A stretch of 64,000 nt of DNA from Streptomyces violaceorubidus (GTDB lineage: Bacteria; Actinomycetota; Actinomycetes; Streptomycetales; Streptomycetaceae). The stretch covers positions 1 to 64,000 of the forward strand of contig NZ_JODM01000021.1 in NCBI RefSeq assembly GCF_000717995.1, in the 5' to 3' direction. The first letter of the stretch is position 1; the number at the start of each line of letters is the position of its first letter. The notes beneath the pieces are model-generated. The model ran no database searches. It was not told where the DNA came from and saw nothing but the letters and a program-made list of their open reading frames with translations. Both the position numbers and the translations under genes were made by a program. This document shows, one piece after another, positions 8,903 through 16,448 of the stretch.

Positions 8903-10708
8903 GTGGCACTGGATAATCCGGATCTCAAGGACGTGCTCAAGGAAGTCGCCTCCGGTGCTCTTCAACTTCCAGACTTTCAGCGGGATTGGAAATGGGACGA
9001 CGAGCGGATCAGGGCGCTCATCGCGACGGTGACGTTGAAGTATCCGCTCGGCGTGGTCATGTCGCTGCACACCGGTGGCACTCCGCAGTTCAAGGCCAGG
9101 CCGCTCCAGGGTGCCGAGGTTTGCGAAGGCGCTACGCCGGATTTGTTGCTGCTGGACGGGCAGCAGCGATTGACCTCCCTGTTCCAGGCGCTTCACCAGG
9201 ACAGACCAGTGGAGACGCGGGATTCCCGGGGCAAGGACATGAAGGCCTGGTACTACGTGGACATCGCCAAGGCGGTCGGTTCACCCGCAGATAGGGATGA
9301 GGCGATTCTGTCGGTGCCCGAGGAACGCACGCTCAAGCGGGACTTTGCTCGCAAGGTGGTGCTTGATCTGAGTACTACCGAACGCGAATGCGCGACCGGA
9401 CTTTTTCCGCTGAACTTTGTCTTTGACACCCACCGTGTGGGCGCATGGCAGCAGGAGTTCGTGCGAGATCCAGGCAACTGGCCTCTGTGGATGAAGTTTC
9501 AGGACCAAGTCCTGAACAACGTGCTGTCGTTCGACGTGCCGATGATCAAGCTTGCGTCCACCACCACCACGGATGCCGTGTGTGCAGTGTTCGAGCGAGT
9601 GAACACCGGCGGCATGCTACTGAACGTCTTTGAGCTGCTGACGGCCACCTATGCGGGAAACCAGGATTACGTTGTCCAGCGAGGGGATTACTACCGACTT
9701 CCGGACGAGTGGAAGCAGATCAAGTACGTGCTGACTACCGCGTATCCGGTGTTCGGTCGGCCTGAGGGCGGTCCGGAAGAGGGGCTGAGCAGCAGCGATT
9801 TCCTTCAGGCAATCTCCCTGGTCCGTACCTGGGAGGCGAAGCAGGCCGGGACGGTCACGTCCGTCTCGTGCAAGCGCCGGGACCTACTCAATCTGCCCCT
9901 CGCTGATTTCATCCGGCTGGCGCCGCGGGTGGCCGGCGCCTTCGCATGGGTGGGCGGTTTCCTGGAGCGCCAGTCCATTGTCCGTACGAGTGACCTGCCG
10001 TACCGCACCCAGTTGGTTCCGCTCGCGGCGGTTCGAGCGCTCATCGGCGACGAGACGGATGCCCCGGGAGCCGATGAGCGGATCGCTCAGTGGTATTGGT
10101 GCGGGGTCCTCGGCGAGATGTACGGCGGCTCGCTGGAAACCCGCTTTACCCGCGACACCGAGCAGTTGATCGACTGGATCCGGAGTGGCAACAGCGTTGT
10201 ACCGGACACGGTCGCGGAGGCGGCGTTCCTCGACGACCGGCTGAATACACTGACCACCCGAAACAGTGCCGCGTACAAGGGTATCTACGCTCTGCTTATC
10301 AAGCAGGGCGCCGTCGACTGGTACTTCACCGACAGGCCGCTCGCCCCGGGGCAGCTGATCGAGCACGCCGTGGACGTGCGGCTGATCTTTCCCAAGGCAT
10401 GGATCACCAAAAATGAGCCCAGCAGGGCCAAGTACGCTGATTCGATCGTCAATAAAACCCCACTGTCGCTTCGCGCGAGTAAGAGCATGTCGGGCCCGCC
10501 CAGTACCTACCTCAAAACGCTCTCGCTAGAATCGGGCATGCGGCCCGCGTGGTTCGAGGATGTAGTGGCCACCCACCTGGTCGATGTGAGCACCCTACGC
10601 GAGGGCGACTTCGTCCGCTTCTACGAGAACCGGGCGAAGCAGCTTCTGGACCTGGTGATGGCGGCTATGGGCAAGCGGACCGTCTTCCGCGACTCGATGG
10701 AATCGTGA
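8903..10708 (+). CDS. DUF262 (GmrSD-N/ParB-like) protein with degenerate HNH-type C-terminus
   Basis: A 601-residue member of the DUF262 superfamily, which includes GmrSD and SspE restriction proteins. The N-terminal ParB-like domain shows LPDFQRDWKWDD near residues 22-33 and the diagnostic DGQQR at 85-89. The C-terminal region resembles the DUF1524/HNH nuclease domain (FPKAW, SIVNKTPLS, PSTYLKTL). However, the usual His-His before IFP is replaced by Arg493-Leu494, and the later Thr-Asn is Ser-Lys. The nuclease site is therefore probably dead, while the DGQQR-type site is kept. The GTG at 8903 was chosen over upstream ATGs because GGGGGAG precedes it at good spacing. The gene overlaps the next start by four bases (GTGA). 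Composition is less GC-biased than the flanks, which suggests transfer. Confidence 0.8.
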   Translation: MALDNPDLKDVLKEVASGALQLPDFQRDWKWDDERIRALIATVTLKYPLGVVMSLHTGGTPQFKARPLQGAEVCEGATPDLLLLDGQQRLTSLFQALHQDRPVETRDSRGKDMKAWYYVDIAKAVGSPADRDEAILSVPEERTLKRDFARKVVLDLSTTERECATGLFPLNFVFDTHRVGAWQQEFVRDPGNWPLWMKFQDQVLNNVLSFDVPMIKLASTTTTDAVCAVFERVNTGGMLLNVFELLTATYAGNQDYVVQRGDYYRLPDEWKQIKYVLTTAYPVFGRPEGGPEEGLSSSDFLQAISLVRTWEAKQAGTVTSVSCKRRDLLNLPLADFIRLAPRVAGAFAWVGGFLERQSIVRTSDLPYRTQLVPLAAVRALIGDETDAPGADERIAQWYWCGVLGEMYGGSLETRFTRDTEQLIDWIRSGNSVVPDTVAEAAFLDDRLNTLTTRNSAAYKGIYALLIKQGAVDWYFTDRPLAPGQLIEHAVDVRLIFPKAWITKNEPSRAKYADSIVNKTPLSLRASKSMSGPPSTYLKTLSLESGMRPAWFEDVVATHLVDVSTLREGDFVRFYENRAKQLLDLVMAAMGKRTVFRDSMES

Positions 10709-11746
10709 GTGCGGCTATGGTGCAGATCCCTGGCGAGGAGCAGCTCCTCGCCCTCAAGGGCAAACAGATCCCTGTCCAGGAACTCCTCGCACTATTCGGC
10801 ACCCGTCTACGCAATGAATTGACGGTCCCGCCTATCGAACAAGCCCTGAAAGACGTTGGCCTGTCCACCCTGCCATACTTTGGAACCTGCAACCACGGCG
10901 CTGACGTCCATATGGTGTCACTTCAGCATGCGCTGGTACAGGAGCCGGCCGATGCGGCTGGCGAGCCCGGGGAGGTGCCGTCCGGGGGGCTGCCAGCGCG
11001 TCCGCTGCGGGTCGGGGACATCCCCTCCGCGGTGGGGGGCCTCTTCTCCGTGACACCCGACATGGCACTTACTCAGGTGACCTACTTGATGCGAACCAAA
11101 AAGTACTCCCAAATTCCTGTTATTGAGGGGGACTCGACGCTGCACGGCGTAATCACGTGGAGTTCGGTCGCGAAGGTGTACGAGACTACTTCCGCTGCGG
11201 TACTGGCGGAGGCGATGGTGCAGGATCCGCCCGTCGTCGAGGCCCACCACGACTTTTTCTCTCTGCTTCCCCGGATCTGCGAGGAAGGTTATCTCCTGGT
11301 CAGAGCGAACAACGGCACTTTCAGCGGGATCGTGACAGCAGCCGATATCACACAGCGCTTCGAGGTAACGGCCTGGCCGTTCTTCGTGGTGGGAGAGATC
11401 GAGTCCCGGCTGCGAAAGTGTCTCGGTGCGAAGATCAGTGCAGACGCTATCCGAGCAGTGCAAGGACCGCCCAGCAAGCAGACTGGCCTGATCACTGATC
11501 TGATGTTCATGGGCTATGTGAAACTGCTGGATGGCGAGCAGCAGAACCCCCGTGCTCCGCACGCGATCGGACGACAACTGGCAAGCGCTCGGGTGGCCGG
11601 GCGTGGACCGAGGCCAGTTCGTCCGCCAACTCGACCGAGTACGCGTCATTCGCAACAGCATCGCGCACTTCGACGCCGAGCCGCTGACCCCGAAACTCTG
11701 CGGAGAGCTGCGGGAGTTCGTCGGACTGTTGCGGCAGATCACCTGA
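10705..11746 (+). CDS. CBS-domain pair protein with HEPN-like C-terminus (frameshifted in this sequence)
   Basis: It starts with GTG inside the TGA of the DUF262 gene (GTGA), so the two are translationally coupled. Residues about 98-215 form two CBS motifs (VGDIPSAV... YSQIPVIEGD... GVITWSSVAKV; then LLVRANNG... GIVTAADI), a module that normally binds adenine nucleotides. A helical region follows (FFVVGEIESRLRKCL). In the frame used up to there the remainder is low-complexity and ends at 11763. Removing one C from the CCCCC run at 11547-11551 restores a coherent tail of about 65 residues, with VIRNSIAHF and a stop at 11746. The restored Arg316-x4-His321 matches the HEPN RNase motif. The restored protein has 346 residues. 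The frameshift may be a sequencing error. Confidence 0.7.
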
Positions 11747-11884
11747 CTCAGCGGTCCGGGTAGGGCCGGTGAATGGCATCGATCCGGATATCCCCCTGAG
11801 AAGGGTCTCGGCGTAGTCACGTTACGTCCGGTTTGTGTCATCCGAGACCGAGGAATGCGAGGAGCCATCGGCGATCGGGGGGGG

Positions 11885-11912
11885 CGTTGCGTCGCAGGCC
11901 TGCGACGCAACG
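11885..11912. terminator. Perfect 28-bp palindrome between convergent genes
   Basis: CGTTGCGTCGCAGG is followed directly by its exact reverse complement. It sits between the CBS/HEPN gene (plus strand) and the two zinc-binding ORFs (minus strand, ending at 11931). That position suits a bidirectional terminator, but there is no T run. A dimeric-regulator or recombinase site is also possible. Confidence 0.55.
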
Positions 11913-11930
11913 TTGGAGCACAATGGTCTC

Positions 11931-12107
11931 TTAAAGCGGGTCTCCGCAACTCCTGCAGATGTCTTCGCCATCGTCGTACATAACGCCGCAGCAGTATGTG
12001 GGGCCGCCGCTGACTTCATAACAAGCGCTACACATTTGAGACTCGTCGTCCCAGTCAGTCGCGTTCTCGACGGGATCGTCACAGCCTGTACAGGCAAGCG
12101 CTGTCAC
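11931..12107 (-). CDS. Small Cys-rich zinc-ribbon protein (58 aa)
   Basis: I do not recognise the family. The 58 residues contain eight Cys: CTGC near the N-terminus, CSAC, a CC pair, and CRSC close to the C-terminus. That is enough for two zinc sites. The GTG start overlaps the TGA of the upstream small gene as GTGA, which argues that both are real, co-translated genes. The product would be a compact cytoplasmic metal-binding protein, perhaps RNA- or protein-binding. It could be a phage-derived remnant. There is no signal peptide or membrane segment. Confidence 0.55.
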   Translation of the reverse strand: MTALACTGCDDPVENATDWDDESQMCSACYEVSGGPTYCCGVMYDDGEDICRSCGDPL

Positions 12108-12280
12108 CGCGCGGCACCCCAGCAATCGGAGGAGGTGAACGGAGAGCAGTAATCGCTGTCGTGTCGCTCCGAGTAGTCGCTCATGTTGGCTGTCGGCTTA
12201 CCACAGTTCGGACACGTGGGGTGTTCACCCTGACATGTGCGACTGTTGTGCCCACCGAGTCCACATACGCTGCATGCCAT
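12104..12280 (-). CDS. Small zinc-knuckle protein (58 aa)
   Basis: A 58-residue ORF that begins MACSVCGLGGHNSRTC, an exact CX2CX4HX4C zinc knuckle. A second CPNC pair and two more Cys follow in the C-terminal half. Such knuckles bind single-stranded nucleic acid in well-known families, and similar short proteins with G-H-N-x-R-T-C occur in phages as far as I recall. The ATG at 12280 was chosen because the knuckle starts at once; the ribosome site is weak. It is coupled to the following 58-residue zinc-ribbon gene. The specific role is unknown. Confidence 0.55.
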   Translation of the reverse strand: MACSVCGLGGHNSRTCQGEHPTCPNCGKPTANMSDYSERHDSDYCSPFTSSDCWGAAR

Positions 12281-13096
12281 GACGACATGGTAGATGAACC
12301 TCAGCCGTCGGCCCCAGGGCTTTGCCAAAGACTGGATGGCATGCGGTTTGTGATCAGGCGAGGCCGAGGCAAGCGAGGGGGGCGGCAGGCGTTGCGTGCG
12401 TTGCGGCGGAGGCCGACGGGCATGTTATTGGCGCCGTTCCCAGCCGAATAGGTCTGATGGTCAGATTGCGCCAGGTCGCCATCGTTCGCTGTGCATTTGC
12501 CTGTCCGCAGTTGGGAGGCGTTCTCGGCTGGCGGTGTGGGAGCGGTTTGTGATTGCTCGTGAGGCGGTGGGTGAGGTTCTGGCGGAGCCTCGGGGAGGCC
12601 GGGACGTGGTGCCGGTCGTGGTGGCCGGTGAACGGCCGATGCAGGTCAGGCAGGCGGTGCCCGGCTCAGTGGTGCCTCACTGGGAGGAAGGGCTCGCCCC
12701 GCATCAACCATCTTCCGGTGCCAGCAGCTTTCCAGCTGCCCGTCGCGGCCCTCGAGTCAGCCGGGAACCGGCATCGCATCGCATCACGTACGACGGCCCA
12801 CTCCACATCGCTCATGTCGGACGGATGCTTCGGTCGCCTGTGCGGCCGGTCCGCGGCATTCCCGAACCGGTGAGCGAGACAAACACACGACAGAGACGCC
12901 GAGTCGGACGCCATCGATGCCGACACGGAAGACTGCAGCACCTGGGGCCTCCTGTTGCTCGGTTGGCTTCGTCACCCTCGAGCTGTGCGGGAGGCCCCGC
13001 TTTCATGCCCCGTCGGCCGCGAGATCACCCGACCAAGTCGACGGCCTCGAACTCACGCCCACCAAGATCGATGGAGCAACAGCTTCCTACGCCTGA
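12281..13096. other. Degenerate accessory DNA without an intact gene
   Basis: An 800-bp stretch with an open plus-strand frame (12396-13154) whose translation I cannot relate to any family. It overlaps clear minus-strand transposase remains, so I treat it as non-coding. Apart from that remnant nothing is recognised. Confidence 0.45.
12690..12840 (-). mobile_element. Transposase N-terminal remnant (IS5-family type)
   Basis: On the minus strand, HPSDMSDVEWAVVRDAM matches the start of common Streptomyces IS5-group transposases (DUF4096 region). The next residues expected in the family (a PVP-type stretch, an LEGR-type stretch, then an HRKMVDA-type stretch) can be read only after a frame change and past an in-frame stop. 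The catalytic DDE part is absent. It is a dead fragment. Confidence 0.6.
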
Positions 13097-13420
13097 CCAG
13101 CGGAAACACAACAGCACTCTCGGAAAGACCAGGCATCTGAGGCCAAGCGGGTAGCCCGAGTGCTTGAGTGCTACTGCGGTTTTCCCGTACCAGTGGAGCC
13201 GGTACTCGTTTTCGTGGGCGTGACTGATCTGAAGGTCGTTGCCACGCAGCTCAGCGTGCGCGTGTACCGGGAGCATGAGGTGGCGGCACTGGGGCCGCTC
13301 TCCGGGGTGCTGACGGCCGCGCAGGTCGAGCATGTACAGCGTCGCTCGCCATCGACAGGCGTGGAGCCAGGTCTGAGTCAGCCCGTTGCAGCGAGAGGTC
13401 AGTCATCTCTGCCGGAAGCA
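13097..13420 (+). pseudogene. NERD-domain protein C-terminal remnant
   Basis: The plus-strand frame opens after a TGA at 13094-13096 and has no convincing start. The segment EAKRVARVLE... VEPVLVFVGVTDLKV... VRVYREHEVAALGPLSGVL resembles the C-terminal half of nuclease-related (NERD) domains, which end in a PVLVFVG-type strand and an ERE-type motif. The catalytic N-terminal half is missing or unrecognisable upstream. I read it as a decayed gene in the island. The frame continues to 13507 but runs into the neighbouring convergent gene. Confidence 0.4.
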
Positions 13421-13422
13421 GT

Positions 13423-14172
13423 TCACCCGTCCCAGTGGGTTGCAACGGCATCTGCGACGCTGAAGACAGCGTCACATTCGGCGCATTGCGCTCTACCAAA
13501 AAGATAGGTCAACTTGCCCGCGACATCGGGCTGGTTGTCGGCAAGCGCGCGACTGTGCAGTCTTTGGGCAAGCCCCTCCAGCGCTGATGAGTCTGCGGGC
13601 TGAAGAGGGATCTTCTTTGCCGCGGTCTCGTTCATGTACATGCTGTCTGTGGTCGAGAAGAAGCCGTACTCACCGAAGGCTATGAAGTTCTCGGCGCTGC
13701 ACGCGGGGCAGGGCACTTCGTACTCGTCATCGTTCAGGCCGTCGAGTTGTTCGCCCCAAACCTCGACGTCTTCGAAGCCGAGGAGTGCGGCGAGCAAGTA
13801 GACGTAAGTTCCGGGGTCATCGCTGAGGCTCGGATCCCGAAGAGCTTCCTCAGTCAGTTGCAGCAGGTCGGACATCTCCGAGGCGTATGCCACGTGGGGA
13901 TCTGGCTCGCCGTATGGCTGGTCAGTACTGGCCGCGATGGCGCCGGCCAGCAAGAGTGGTGGCTGCCTGTCGGCAGGCGACCACTGGCGCGCCAGGTCTC
14001 GTAGGGCCGGCAAGGCGGCATGGCTTGCCGGGTAGACGGTGCCCTGATGGCACAAGCGGGACCAAAGCTCGGTCCAGTCTGAGTCGGTCGGGGCTTGGCT
14101 CACCCTGTCGAGCAGACCGGGAACGTCTTCTGCCGTGCCGTAGGCGTGGTGGAGCTGCGACCAGTCCGTCAT
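13423..14172 (-). CDS. Hypothetical protein with split zinc ribbon
   Basis: A 249-residue soluble protein beginning MTDWSQLHHAYGTAEDVP. The first 150 residues are mainly helical with an Ala/Leu-rich HEAT-like look (YPASHAALPALRDLA, YVYLLAALLGFED). A CPAC pair near residue 155 and a CAEC pair near residue 232 could share a zinc ion. I recall similar uncharacterised proteins in other Streptomyces but no function. It is the last gene of the island before the tRNA-side repeat, on the same strand as the tRNA. The start is supported by family-like sequence from the first residue; the ribosome site is weak. Confidence 0.7.
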   Translation of the reverse strand: MTDWSQLHHAYGTAEDVPGLLDRVSQAPTDSDWTELWSRLCHQGTVYPASHAALPALRDLARQWSPADRQPPLLLAGAIAASTDQPYGEPDPHVAYASEMSDLLQLTEEALRDPSLSDDPGTYVYLLAALLGFEDVEVWGEQLDGLNDDEYEVPCPACSAENFIAFGEYGFFSTTDSMYMNETAAKKIPLQPADSSALEGLAQRLHSRALADNQPDVAGKLTYLFGRAQCAECDAVFSVADAVATHWDG

Positions 14173-14269
14173 GCCAGCGATCTAAGCAGTCGGGCACCGC
14201 AGACTTCACGCCTGGGGCGTGCCAGTCGCGCTGTCGTGGGAAGCAGTCAGCGACCTGCGGCGATGCTCC

Positions 14270-14440
14270 AAGATCCCGTCCACGCCTTGCCCACGAACCA
14301 CGGACCCCGACATACGGCCGCTCCGGGCCGCACACGCCAGCACATACGCGAAGACCCCGGCCTCAGCGTTTCCGCTGGTGACGGGGTCTTTGGGCACCTC
14401 ATGCTGGGTGCCCCCGGCAGGATTCGAACCTGCGCACACG
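14270..14440. repeat. Right copy of the island-flanking direct repeat (attR-like, within tRNA-Arg)
   Basis: Counterpart of 8391-8545. This copy joins the intact tRNA-Arg gene and its downstream terminator and extends about 140 bp beyond the tRNA 3' end. The longest shared exact runs are 17-19 bp. No integrase gene is visible between the copies, so any element is immobile or decayed. Confidence 0.75.
14351..14390 (-). terminator. Terminator hairpin downstream of tRNA-Arg
   Basis: AAGACCCCG (14351-14359) pairs with CGGGGTCTT (14382-14390), with an inner CAGCG/CGCTG stem. It lies 19 bases beyond the tRNA 3' end on the minus strand. Confidence 0.75.
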
Positions 14441-14480
14441 GCTCCGGAGGCCGTTGCTCTATCCCCTGAGCTACGGGGGC
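14409..14480 (-). tRNA. tRNA-Arg (CCG)
   Basis: A 72-nt minus-strand cloverleaf. The acceptor stem is GCCCCCG/CGGGGGC. The D arm is GCTCAGGGGATAGAGC. The anticodon stem ACGGC/GCCGT holds loop CTCCGGA, so the anticodon is CCG and it reads CGG. The T arm is GCAGG-TTCGAAT-CCTGC. No 3' CCA is encoded, as often in Streptomyces. Its 3' end coincides with the right edge of the island, a common integration target. Confidence 0.95.
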
Positions 14481-14646
14481 GTGTCCGTCGCGGTGGTGTT
14501 GCTCGCGGCGACGGGTAGAACACTACCAGCTCGCCCGGGGTGGTCATGAACGGGTTTTGGCGGGCGGGGGCGGTGCCAGGGTGGGGCGTTGTCGCCCGCG
14601 GGGGGTGGAAGTGGGGAAAAGCCGGACGCGGTGGCCGGTCCGGACC

Positions 14647-14661
14647 TACTCTCGAGTTGTG
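14647..14661 (+). promoter_or_regulatory. -10 box for a leaderless transcript (receiver gene)
   Basis: TACTCT (14647-14652) fits the TANNNT pattern and lies six bases before the GTG at 14659. Transcription would begin at or next to the start codon. No ribosome site is visible, consistent with a leaderless message. Confidence 0.5.
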
Positions 14662-15201
14662 CCTAGGGCGTCCGGCCGGATTCTTGTTGTCGACGACAAC
14701 AAGGTCATCCGGCAGCTGATCAGGGTCAACCTCGAGCTGGAGGGCTTCGAGGTCGTGACCGCGGGCGATGGTGTCGAGTGTCTGGAAGTCGTCCATCAGG
14801 TGCGACCCGACGTCGTGACACTGGACGTGGTCATGCCTCGGCTGGACGGGCTGAGAACCGCCGCCCGGCTGCGTGCCGATCCGCGGACCCGGGACCTGCC
14901 GATCGCGATCATCAGTGCCTGTACGCAGTACGAGGTCGACGCCGGGTTCGCCGCGGGGGCCGACGCGTTCCTGTCCAAGCCCTTCGAGCCTGCCGAGCTG
15001 GTGGGTCTCGTACGGCAGTTGGCCGAGCGGAAGATCAGTGGACCCGGTGGACCCGGTGGACCCGGTCGATCCATGGGGCCCAGTGGATCCAGTGGGGCCG
15101 TCGTCAACGGGTTGTCCGGGACGGGCGGCTCCGGGGGCGGGGTCTCGCTGCCGCGGATGCGTGGGCGCGCGGGGGAGAGCGAGGCGTCCGCCCAGGCGTG
15201 A
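14659..15201 (+). CDS. Orphan single-domain response regulator (receiver protein)
   Basis: A 180-residue protein made of one receiver domain (about residues 6-120) and a Gly/Ser/Pro-rich tail. The receiver has the acidic VVDDN, phospho-acceptor Asp in VTLDVVMPRLDG, a switch Ser in IISAC, and Lys in FLSKPFEP. It has no DNA-binding output domain, so it probably acts by protein interaction. No kinase is adjacent. The tail contains three exact 9-bp repeats (15040-15066) coding Gly-Pro-Gly units. GTG start with a -10 box only six bases upstream. It corresponds in position to SCO5351 as I recall it. Confidence 0.85.
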   Translation: MPRASGRILVVDDNKVIRQLIRVNLELEGFEVVTAGDGVECLEVVHQVRPDVVTLDVVMPRLDGLRTAARLRADPRTRDLPIAIISACTQYEVDAGFAAGADAFLSKPFEPAELVGLVRQLAERKISGPGGPGGPGRSMGPSGSSGAVVNGLSGTGGSGGGVSLPRMRGRAGESEASAQA

Positions 15202-15317
15202 GGGACCGACGCCGGGGGAGCCCGAGAGACCCTGGCTCGCCCAGCTGACGGGGACGGCCCGCGTCCATATCCCGGGACTGCGGCAAATCGGTTCGCCTAC
15301 CCACCCCCCTCCTCGCC

Positions 15318-15332
15318 TACGCTGGTCCCGTG
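15318..15332 (+). promoter_or_regulatory. -10 box for a leaderless transcript (nrtL-lysA)
   Basis: TACGCT (15318-15323) lies exactly six bases before the GTG of nrtL at 15330, the same geometry as for the receiver gene upstream. Confidence 0.5.
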
Positions 15333-16430
15333 ACACCCGTAGAGCTCTCCCGCACCGTGCTGCACGCGGTGCGTCGCGCCGTCGAGGCGGGGGAGCTGAG
15401 CGTGGCCGTGCCGACGCGTGCCGTGGTCGCGCCGCCGGGGCCCGGAGGGTGCGGGGACTACGCCACCGGCATCGCCCTCCAGCTGGCCCGGCCGGCCGGG
15501 CAGCCGCCGCGGAGGGTCGCGGAGGTGCTGCGGCCCCACCTCCTCGGGGTCGAGGGGATCACCGACGTCGTCCTCACCGGGCCGGGGTTCATCAACATCC
15601 GTCTGGACGGTGCCGCCTCCGCCGTCGGGGTCGTCGGCGAGGTTCTGCGCCGCGGGGAGCGGTACGGGTACGCCGAGGGGCCCGACGGTCGCGTCGTGCG
15701 GCTGCACTGCCCGCACGACCTGCGTGCCGTCGTCGTGGCCGAAGCAACCGCGCGGCTCCTGCGCTCCCAGGGGGCGCTGGTGCGGGTGAGTGCCGAGGGG
15801 TTCGAGCCCGCGTGGGCCTCCGTCCTGGGGGCGGGAGTCGACGCCGTCGGGGTCGCGCCCGCCGGGCCGCCCGCCGAGCTGTCCCTCGACGTCCGGCCCG
15901 TGCCCGTACCCGCGTCCGCCTCCGGCGAGCTCCTCGCCCTCGGGCGGGACGCCGGACGCTGGGCCCTGCTCCACCCCGCGGCCCACGACCTGCCCCGGAC
16001 CGGCGAGGAGCACCTCGTCCAGCGGGAGAGCAACCCCCTCTTCCGGGTGCGGTACGCGCACGCCCGTGCCCGGGCCGCCGCTCGCAACGCCGCCGACCTC
16101 GGTTTCACCGCCGCACCGGGCCCCCTCGGCGCGGGCGCCGAGCAGGACCTCCTCGCCGCTCTCGCCGACCACCCCCGTGTCCTCGCCGCTCTCGCCGACC
16201 ACCCCCGTGTCCTCGCCGCCGCCGCGGACCACCGTGCCCCCGACCGGCTCGCCCGGCATCTCGTCACCGTCGCCGACGCCGCACTGCCCTTCCTGCCCAC
16301 CGTGCTGCCGCGTGGCGGGGAGAAACCCTCGGCCGCCCACCGTGCCCGGCTGGCGCTCGCCGAAGCCGTCGGGGCGGTGCTGGCCGGCGGCCTGGCCCTC
16401 CTCGGCATCGACGCACCCGACCACCTCTGA
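15330..16430 (+). CDS. nrtL: ArgS-related anticodon-binding protein NrtL
   Basis: A 366-residue relative of arginyl-tRNA synthetase that lacks the catalytic core. The N-terminal part (residues 1-95) resembles the ArgS additional domain (GDYATGIALQLA, VLTGPGFINIRL). The C-terminal third resembles the DALR anticodon-binding domain (NPLFRVRYAHARARAAARNA). No HIGH or KMSKS signature is present, so it should not aminoacylate. Its role is unknown. It lies 18 bp upstream of lysA and is likely cotranscribed. A perfect 30-bp tandem duplication (16151-16180 and 16181-16210) adds a second copy of LAALADHPRV in the DALR-like region. Confidence 0.85.
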   Translation: MTPVELSRTVLHAVRRAVEAGELSVAVPTRAVVAPPGPGGCGDYATGIALQLARPAGQPPRRVAEVLRPHLLGVEGITDVVLTGPGFINIRLDGAASAVGVVGEVLRRGERYGYAEGPDGRVVRLHCPHDLRAVVVAEATARLLRSQGALVRVSAEGFEPAWASVLGAGVDAVGVAPAGPPAELSLDVRPVPVPASASGELLALGRDAGRWALLHPAAHDLPRTGEEHLVQRESNPLFRVRYAHARARAAARNAADLGFTAAPGPLGAGAEQDLLAALADHPRVLAALADHPRVLAAAADHRAPDRLARHLVTVADAALPFLPTVLPRGGEKPSAAHRARLALAEAVGAVLAGGLALLGIDAPDHL

Positions 16431-16448
16431 GAGAGCGCAGAAGACGCC

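Noticed and set aside
12396..13154. Plus-strand 252-codon frame in the island
   Set aside because: It overlaps minus-strand transposase remains, has no ribosome site and gives Arg/Pro-rich sequence with no recognisable motif.
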